From positions 434,001-498,000 of the forward strand of contig NZ_MBDL01000001.1 in the NCBI RefSeq assembly GCF_001707755.1: a DNA stretch of 64,000 nucleotides, in the 5' to 3' direction. This DNA comes from Acinetobacter celticus. Its GTDB lineage: Bacteria > Pseudomonadota > Gammaproteobacteria > Pseudomonadales > Moraxellaceae. The first letter of the stretch is position 1, and the number at the start of each line of letters is the position of its first letter. The translations under genes and the position numbers were made by a program. Of the stretch, positions 58,176-64,000 are shown piece by piece. Below the pieces are notes generated by a model, which saw only the letters and a program-made list of their open reading frames with translations, made no database searches and was not told the DNA's origin.

Positions 58176-59246
58176 TCAGTTCACCTTCACTTTCTGTTGC
58201 TCTAACTCTAGCTGTAAATCTTGCCACTGTGTTTCAATTTGAATTTGGCTTGCATCATTTAATTGCAGAACCACACGACGACTTTTCGCATGTGCGAGTT
58301 TCAATTTTTCATCTATTTGCAAGTCGGTCGCACCTTTGGCCCCAGTCTGAATCCGTTGTTTTGTAATGCCTTGTGTCAGCAAATACGCTTGTACAGCATC
58401 TATACGGCGCTGTGCCAACCTTAAGTTATAATGCTGATTAGCCCGACTATCTGTATAACCTAAAAGTGTGACTGATAATTCTGGATACTGTTTGAACACC
58501 GTAATAAATTGATCAAGCACTTTTTGACTTTCTAAACTCAGTTCAGCCCGATCCAAAGCAAAATGCACCACATTCGGTACAGTTAAACTATTTTTTGCAA
58601 CTGGCAGATCAATCTCTTTCAGTAACGGCCAATAGGTCGAATTAACACCAGAACAACCTTGACCATTGAGTTGTTGTAATGAAGGCAATTGATCAGGGTT
58701 CCATTCAATATTTTTGACTTTTAAATCTGTCGCTTCAACCACTTGATATAACGCTTGCTCAGCAGCATTAAAATGCTCTTTGGCATGACGCCAACCCAGT
58801 TCGCAATACTCGGCAGCTGCCCAGACCAACATCACTTCTGCATGTGCCAAACGTTCTGGCGCTTTTTCTAAAGCTCCATGCTGTTTTAAATACTCAGCTT
58901 GTTGCCATAAATCGCGACGCATTACCTGAGAAACACTGAGTACAGGTGTAGTCAATGATACGGCTTGATGGTTTTTCAAGGCATCGTCAATGCCTTGTGC
59001 ATGTTGCATGGCTTCTTGACCTGCCACGGTCAAACTACTTTCCGAATGTTCATTGACTGCATAGCTTAGCCACATTTTCGCTTTATAAGCGTGATAACGA
59101 GTTGCTGCATCAGCATTGTTATAATGGGCCAAAGTGCTCGATAAGCTGTTCACCTGTTGTTGAAAAGTGTGCGCAGTGGTCGGTGCTGCAATAGCCGAAC
59201 CATGACTCAAAAATAAACCTGCCAGTAAAATCACACCTAGTTTCAT
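58176..59246 (-). CDS. OmpA-family peptidoglycan-binding protein
   Basis: A 356-residue periplasmic protein: signal MKLGVILLAGLFLSHGSAIA, a helical region (about 30-190), and an OmpA_C domain from about 225. In the latter, VVHFALDRAELSLESQKVLD, LGYTDSRANQHYNLRLAQRR and IQTGAKGATDL follow the peptidoglycan-binding pattern, with the Asp of GYTDS and Arg of LAQRR as diaminopimelate ligands. There is no N-terminal barrel, so it is likely periplasmic, linking the barrel partner to the cell wall. It starts 3 bases after the barrel gene ends and is followed after 1 base by the DUF11 gene. Confidence 0.85.
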   Translation of the reverse strand: MKLGVILLAGLFLSHGSAIAAPTTAHTFQQQVNSLSSTLAHYNNADAATRYHAYKAKMWLSYAVNEHSESSLTVAGQEAMQHAQGIDDALKNHQAVSLTTPVLSVSQVMRRDLWQQAEYLKQHGALEKAPERLAHAEVMLVWAAAEYCELGWRHAKEHFNAAEQALYQVVEATDLKVKNIEWNPDQLPSLQQLNGQGCSGVNSTYWPLLKEIDLPVAKNSLTVPNVVHFALDRAELSLESQKVLDQFITVFKQYPELSVTLLGYTDSRANQHYNLRLAQRRIDAVQAYLLTQGITKQRIQTGAKGATDLQIDEKLKLAHAKSRRVVLQLNDASQIQIETQWQDLQLELEQQKVKVN

Positions 59247-59249
59247 CTT

Positions 59250-62200
59250 TTATCGTCCCTGTTCTGGCTCTAAAGCAAGATTTGTTTTTGCCGAACGACG
59301 ACCAAATAAATCTTCATCAAACTTGAATCTAAATCTTAAATACGTGCCTTCACCTGTCGAACTAGTATTGGCAAGTTCATTGTCTTGATAACCTAAGAAA
59401 TTATAGCCTGCCGAAACCCAAAGATTCGTCGCAAAGAGATAACCCAGTTCAGCACCGACTAAATAACGTGTACCTGCACCACGGTTAGCCCATAAAGTAC
59501 CTGCCTGAACACTCATATCCCAACGTTCATTCATGTCATAAATTACACGGCCACTCACCAACTGAGTCAATGCATCACTGGAAACATCATATTCATCTAA
59601 GACTGACCATTTTGCGGCATATTGACCTGATAATGTCAATTTACGTTGCGGATGATAATTACTATGCACCGACGCAACATAAGACTCACGTTTAAATTCT
59701 GCTTCTAAATCAGTTGCATTATTTTCATAGTAATATTCTAACTTAGACAAGACATCGAGCTTATTTTCATCAAAATCACGCCATGCCAAACCGAGTTGGA
59801 AACGGTTTCTTAAATGATCACCCTGATCTGCATCTTTATTATCGACAAAATTAAGCGTATTTTTGGTTAAAACGGTTGCATCATCAGTTAACTTACGTGC
59901 ATACCCGACAGTATTGATAAAGGAGTCTGCACTGTCTGAACGGCGCCCTTCCAGACGTGTCATGGCTTTCCAATTATCATGGACTAAATATTCTACTCCC
60001 AAAGTCGCTGCGGTCGCATCATTGTTGATATTTTCAACATTTTTAGAGAGTGACTGAATACGCTCAAAACTACTACTTAAATATACACGCGGTTTAATCT
60101 GCCAACGATTACGTAAACCAAGTGCAGCTTCTGCTTCACGATTACTCATGCCATCTGCAACACGATATTCACTGAAAGCAGAGCCATCTTTCATATAATT
60201 ACTAGAAATACCAAAGATGGTACTGTTGGTTTGTTCAGTGGTATTTAGCGAATACAAGCCATCAATCGATGAAATGACCTCATGACGTGCATATAATTCA
60301 GTATTTGGTAGGACTTTCACCGTGCCCCCAAGGGTGAGTACTTGTTTCTCTGAATCTGCAATATCTTGCTCATATTCAGTAAAAACGCTAGCGCCTTTCC
60401 AAGGCAAAGTGCCAGTAAATTTAATACGGGCGGTGGTACCGTTGTAAGACCCTAAATTTTCAGTGGCCAACGTAGCTGCGGCACTGCTTTCATCGTAATG
60501 ACGTAAGCCTAATTCTACCGCCAGTATTTTAAATAAGTTACGTTCTAGACTTGCTGAAAGGCCTGTACGTACACCTTGATTATCTTGATCTTCGGTGCGA
60601 ATGGCTTCTATACGTGCCAAACCAACTTTTTTAACAGGGAAAGAAGCTTTTAGGCCACTTTCCTTACGTCCTGCACTAATAGTGGCTGCATCATTTTGGA
60701 AACCATCTTCGGCTTGTTGGTGGTATGCACGAATATTGGCAAAGTTTGGATTGTATTCAAATTCAATACGCGCTGCCGTTCCTTCTTCTTTATCGCTGAT
60801 AGGATCGGTATTAATCTGCGTGATTTGATCTGCGAGTGCATTGGTGTTTTTAGACTGGGCAAGTTCCGCAATGAACTTAGCATGTTGCCCTACTTTCACC
60901 ACAGTATTGATACTGGCAATTTGTTCTTCTTGTAAGGGGTCATTGCTTTGTACAAATGAACCACCCACTTTCACATTATTTTTTACTGCATAACTAAAGC
61001 TTGCGCCCCCAACTTGATATTCTTCACCAATTTCATCCGCTTCCACAGTAATACGAATAAAATTCGGATTCAGGTCTTTATCGACGCTGGCAACTGCTTC
61101 TTTCAAGTAAATACTATTACTGTATGTATCGACTTCATAGTCAGAAAAACGCGTTAATGTTTGGCGAGCAATAATTAAACCAGGGTTATTGCGATCACGC
61201 GTTAACACTTCAACTTTCTCACTATTTTCTAAAATTTGATCATTGCTGATATTGCCCAGACTATATGGCCCAGTAATGCCCATAGCACGGTTTTCCGTGA
61301 CAATTTGTCGGGACTTAGTCTCTGCAACAAATGCAGAAGCTTGTAATTTATCTCCTTCGTGGCCCACTTTAACGCCTGTTAATGACCGATTGTACTGCCC
61401 CAGTGCCAAGCCTTCATCTTTTTCAGTACGCGTAATATAGTCTCCATACATCGCATAAGTACGGCCTTTATCAACCCGCACATATAACTTACTGGTCGAT
61501 TGAGCATCAAAACCTTTAGCCGCTGCATCGCCATAGACTGGATAATACTCGTCAGGCTGAATATCGCGGAATAAACGTTGTTTTGAGCTTTTATTTGAAT
61601 CGTAAGCCAAGGTTAAAAGATAATCGCCTTTTACTTTACCTTTTAAAAATAGGGCCGCACGGCCTGTCAGTGAAGTATCACCCCAATCGGCGATCTCATT
61701 CAACTCATCTTCAAAACCATCATTACGATTGACGCTGTGTAATTTATTTTGATCAAAGTTATTAAAATTAATACTACCTTCAACCAACCCCACCGCAATT
61801 AGTGGACGTAAATCTGCTTGAAATTGAATATCAATCTCTTGCTTTAATAAGCCACTACTCACACGTAACTTGCCACGACCAGGGACATTAGGTGCGATGA
61901 TCGGTACAATCATTTCACCCCCTTCAATAAAGGTTTGAAGACCCGGTTCATTTGGATTTAAATCAGGTAAATCAATAACACCTAAGTCACTTTCCAAAGT
62001 AATTGAAGTCCGTGTAGCAACTTTAACACCCTGTTTATCTTCTAGTTTAATGACCAAATGCATAACATCACGGCCATTGGCCATCACGATGGTTTGATTC
62101 TGCTGAAGTTTAAGATGGTGTATCTCACCAGGTACAATCACATTGACCTGTTGGCTTTCACGTACATTTCCTGCAAAATCGAGTTGGTCTACACGAATAT

Positions 62201-64000
62201 TATTTTTGCCTTTATTTAACTCAATCCCAACATACTCAACACCTTGCTTTCTTTGCTCGTCCAATATCGCCAATTTACCGCGTCGCTTTTCATCAATCGG
62301 CTGACCATTCACCAAGATACGTTGCGTTGCACCTGCTGTGCCTTGAACTTGGATTGTGGTTTGAGCAAAGGGTAAAACTTGACCTTCATTTAAGTTTAAT
62401 ATGTCTAAAGCATTGCTATCGCTACGGGTTAAAAGCTCTTCAAGTTTAATCAGTTCAGGTGGTTTGACGGGGTCAATCACCAACTGTTTTTGTTTTAAAA
62501 TATCCTGCTCATTTTTATTCAATAAACAATTTTGATCATTATCACTGGCCAAACAGCCCTGTACATTTTCAGAACGAGTGCTGGTTTCAGTATAGGATGG
62601 TACATCAATCGTTAGTTGCTTATTAATGGCTTTTTCAAGATTAAAGTTATTACTATTAATTTTACTCTGACGTTCTTTGACCATCTCAACCAAAGGCGTG
62701 GAACAGCTTTCTGCCTGATCTGCCATAGCAAAATCTGCACGATGTAATTCACCCCGTTTCACATCGACAAAACGGCTCGATGGATCACCTGCATTTCGAT
62801 TCGATTGTGTAATCAGTTCTACACCAGCAGGTAGTGTGGTGCGATCTAGTTTGAGTACATGCGTTTTTGGCGAAATACCATAAAAGTCGTATTTCCCTTC
62901 TCGATCGGTAATCACATAGCTACCATCTTCCATGTACAAACGTACACCTGGTACACCTAGTTCACCTTGATCTTGCATACCGTTACGATTGCAATCGGTA
63001 TACACTTTACCCACTACAAAGGCATCCGAACTAAAGACACCTGGACGCACTTTGACTTTTGCCTGCGCTTCGTTCGAACTTAAACCTGATTTTTCAATAA
63101 CACGTGCACGGTTAATCCCATCACCATTTAAAGCATTTGGCCCGACTAACACCCGATATTCAACTTTAGCACTGCTATTCACCGCTAAATTACCTAAACC
63201 TAAGGTTAAATACGGGCCTTTACCACCTTCAGGATCCGCCACAGGTTTACCGTCAACACGCATGGTATTCGGTACATAGCTAAATCCGCGTGGCAGTGTA
63301 TCCTGCAATTTAACATCACGTGCGACCACATCGCCCTGATTACTTACAGTAATACTGTAATTGGTAAAATCACCCAATTCAACAGATGAATCACGCGCAT
63401 TTTTTTGTACCATTAAACCTGTTTGACTGAACACAGGATCAATTGGAATATCCACATTTAAGGCAGGGCTATTTGATGCGAGCGTAAATACGCCACCATA
63501 TGAATACTGTGAATGCACCGTCATGGTATTAAATGAATCAATAGGATAAACCACTTGATCACTCACAAAGTTATATTTTTTTGCTGGAATCGTGGATGTA
63601 TCTACTAATAATTTATAATTGCCAGCAATCACCTGTGGATAAATAAATTCGCCATTCGCATTTGTAATTTGTTTGGCAGGAATAGGGCGTAATTCACCCG
63701 TGACACGATCAATTTCAAATGCAACATTATTACCGACAGGCTGATCGTGTTCATCGACCAATGTTACCGTTGCACCGGCAACAGGCTTTTGAGTTTTTGC
63801 ATCAAAAACAATGCCGTAAGGATCAATTAAAATCTGTGTAGATACATCTGTAATTGGTGTGCTAATTTGACCTTGCGTATCGACACACCCCAACAGATTC
63901 ACTGTAACGTCATCACGTTTTAAAGTTTGTAAAATTGAATCTTTTAGATTTTTTTCAGCATTTTCTTCAGTGACTAAACTAAAATGGAAAATACCTGTAT
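59250..64000 (-). CDS. Giant outer-membrane protein with SdrD-B/DUF11/Big domains and C-terminal beta-barrel (5' partial)
   Basis: Over 1580 residues; the frame stays open to the right edge, so the true start and signal peptide lie beyond 64000 (an internal GTG at 63902 is not the start). Visible in order: a carboxypeptidase-regulatory-like fold (YGIVFDAKTQKPVAGATVTL), a DUF11 unit (VELGDFTNYSITVSNQGDVV), an SdrD_B-like unit (GKVYTDCNRNGMQDQGELGV), a linker with many Lys/Gln, a Big-1-like unit (LVIKLEDKQGVKVATRTSI), then about 850 residues of alternating strands typical of an outer-membrane barrel (RAALFLKGKVKGDYLLTLAY ... VSAGYNFLGYQDNELANTS), ending in a short tail. No TonB box or plug is evident. 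It is the most upstream visible gene of a three-gene operon with the OmpA-like and DUF11 genes. Confidence 0.8.
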   Translation of the reverse strand, partial: TGIFHFSLVTEENAEKNLKDSILQTLKRDDVTVNLLGCVDTQGQISTPITDVSTQILIDPYGIVFDAKTQKPVAGATVTLVDEHDQPVGNNVAFEIDRVTGELRPIPAKQITNANGEFIYPQVIAGNYKLLVDTSTIPAKKYNFVSDQVVYPIDSFNTMTVHSQYSYGGVFTLASNSPALNVDIPIDPVFSQTGLMVQKNARDSSVELGDFTNYSITVSNQGDVVARDVKLQDTLPRGFSYVPNTMRVDGKPVADPEGGKGPYLTLGLGNLAVNSSAKVEYRVLVGPNALNGDGINRARVIEKSGLSSNEAQAKVKVRPGVFSSDAFVVGKVYTDCNRNGMQDQGELGVPGVRLYMEDGSYVITDREGKYDFYGISPKTHVLKLDRTTLPAGVELITQSNRNAGDPSSRFVDVKRGELHRADFAMADQAESCSTPLVEMVKERQSKINSNNFNLEKAINKQLTIDVPSYTETSTRSENVQGCLASDNDQNCLLNKNEQDILKQKQLVIDPVKPPELIKLEELLTRSDSNALDILNLNEGQVLPFAQTTIQVQGTAGATQRILVNGQPIDEKRRGKLAILDEQRKQGVEYVGIELNKGKNNIRVDQLDFAGNVRESQQVNVIVPGEIHHLKLQQNQTIVMANGRDVMHLVIKLEDKQGVKVATRTSITLESDLGVIDLPDLNPNEPGLQTFIEGGEMIVPIIAPNVPGRGKLRVSSGLLKQEIDIQFQADLRPLIAVGLVEGSINFNNFDQNKLHSVNRNDGFEDELNEIADWGDTSLTGRAALFLKGKVKGDYLLTLAYDSNKSSKQRLFRDIQPDEYYPVYGDAAAKGFDAQSTSKLYVRVDKGRTYAMYGDYITRTEKDEGLALGQYNRSLTGVKVGHEGDKLQASAFVAETKSRQIVTENRAMGITGPYSLGNISNDQILENSEKVEVLTRDRNNPGLIIARQTLTRFSDYEVDTYSNSIYLKEAVASVDKDLNPNFIRITVEADEIGEEYQVGGASFSYAVKNNVKVGGSFVQSNDPLQEEQIASINTVVKVGQHAKFIAELAQSKNTNALADQITQINTDPISDKEEGTAARIEFEYNPNFANIRAYHQQAEDGFQNDAATISAGRKESGLKASFPVKKVGLARIEAIRTEDQDNQGVRTGLSASLERNLFKILAVELGLRHYDESSAAATLATENLGSYNGTTARIKFTGTLPWKGASVFTEYEQDIADSEKQVLTLGGTVKVLPNTELYARHEVISSIDGLYSLNTTEQTNSTIFGISSNYMKDGSAFSEYRVADGMSNREAEAALGLRNRWQIKPRVYLSSSFERIQSLSKNVENINNDATAATLGVEYLVHDNWKAMTRLEGRRSDSADSFINTVGYARKLTDDATVLTKNTLNFVDNKDADQGDHLRNRFQLGLAWRDFDENKLDVLSKLEYYYENNATDLEAEFKRESYVASVHSNYHPQRKLTLSGQYAAKWSVLDEYDVSSDALTQLVSGRVIYDMNERWDMSVQAGTLWANRGAGTRYLVGAELGYLFATNLWVSAGYNFLGYQDNELANTSSTGEGTYLRFRFKFDEDLFGRRSAKTNLALEPEQGR

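Noticed and set aside
63903..64000. Treating the GTG at 63902 as the start of the giant barrel gene
   Set aside because: The same frame continues without a stop to base 64000 with protein-like sequence (FHFSLVTEENAEKNL), and no signal peptide follows the GTG, so the gene is partial at the window edge.

Overview
The window looks like a chromosome segment of an Acinetobacter species. The DNA is AT-rich, and the gene set and order are typical of that genus: wza-wzb-wzc and fkpA beside a capsule (K) locus, then mutY, tag, dapB, a PglL-type O-oligosaccharyltransferase, dnaJ, ppc, ilvD, fmt and rsmB. No rRNA, tRNA, CRISPR array or intact mobile element was seen. One decayed IS5-type transposase tail is present.

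Bases 1-18506 (all minus strand) are the variable half of a capsule/K-antigen locus. Reading away from wza, the order is: UDP-HexNAc dehydrogenase (gna/tviB), UDP-HexNAc C4-epimerase, a Wzx flippase, two hexapeptide acyltransferases, three GT4 glycosyltransferases coupled by 4-base overlaps, a third acyltransferase, and a complete PglC/PglD/PglE/PglF-type set (UDP-diNAcBac synthesis and transfer to undecaprenyl phosphate). After these come rmlB, rmlA, a fused 3,4-ketoisomerase/N-acetyltransferase and an FdtB-type aminotransferase (dTDP-Fuc3NAc or dTDP-Qui3NAc), and then a second, WzxE-like flippase that runs off the left edge. The predicted repeat unit therefore starts on diNAcBac and may contain GalNAcA (or GlcNAcA) and a 3-acetamido-3,6-dideoxyhexose. 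No Wzy polymerase is visible, so it probably lies beyond base 1.

Bases 18507-19213 are a divergent control region with an ops-like element and the transposase remnant. Bases 19220-23025 hold the export/length-control genes wza, wzb and wzc, closed by a strong terminator. Two FKBP prolyl isomerases follow.

Bases 24900-55240 are mostly conserved chromosomal genes: dienelactone hydrolase, HIT protein, mutY, M23 peptidase, tag, zinc alcohol dehydrogenase, a MocR regulator with a direct-repeat operator, dapB, PglL-type O-oligosaccharyltransferase, dnaJ, a two-gene RND efflux operon with a divergent TetR regulator, ppc, a RutG-like permease, chorismate mutase, a duplicated thioredoxin-fold protein, two different dihydroxy-acid dehydratases flanking a repeat-rich spacer, and fmt-rsmB. 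The PglL enzyme probably shares the lipid-linked glycan made by the K locus.

Bases 55298-64000 (minus strand) carry a tightly coupled three-gene surface operon: a very large outer-membrane barrel protein with SdrD-B/DUF11/Big-like exodomains (5' end beyond the window), an OmpA-C peptidoglycan-binding protein, and a secreted 958-residue DUF11 protein. Its function is unknown. It is the best candidate here for an undescribed system.
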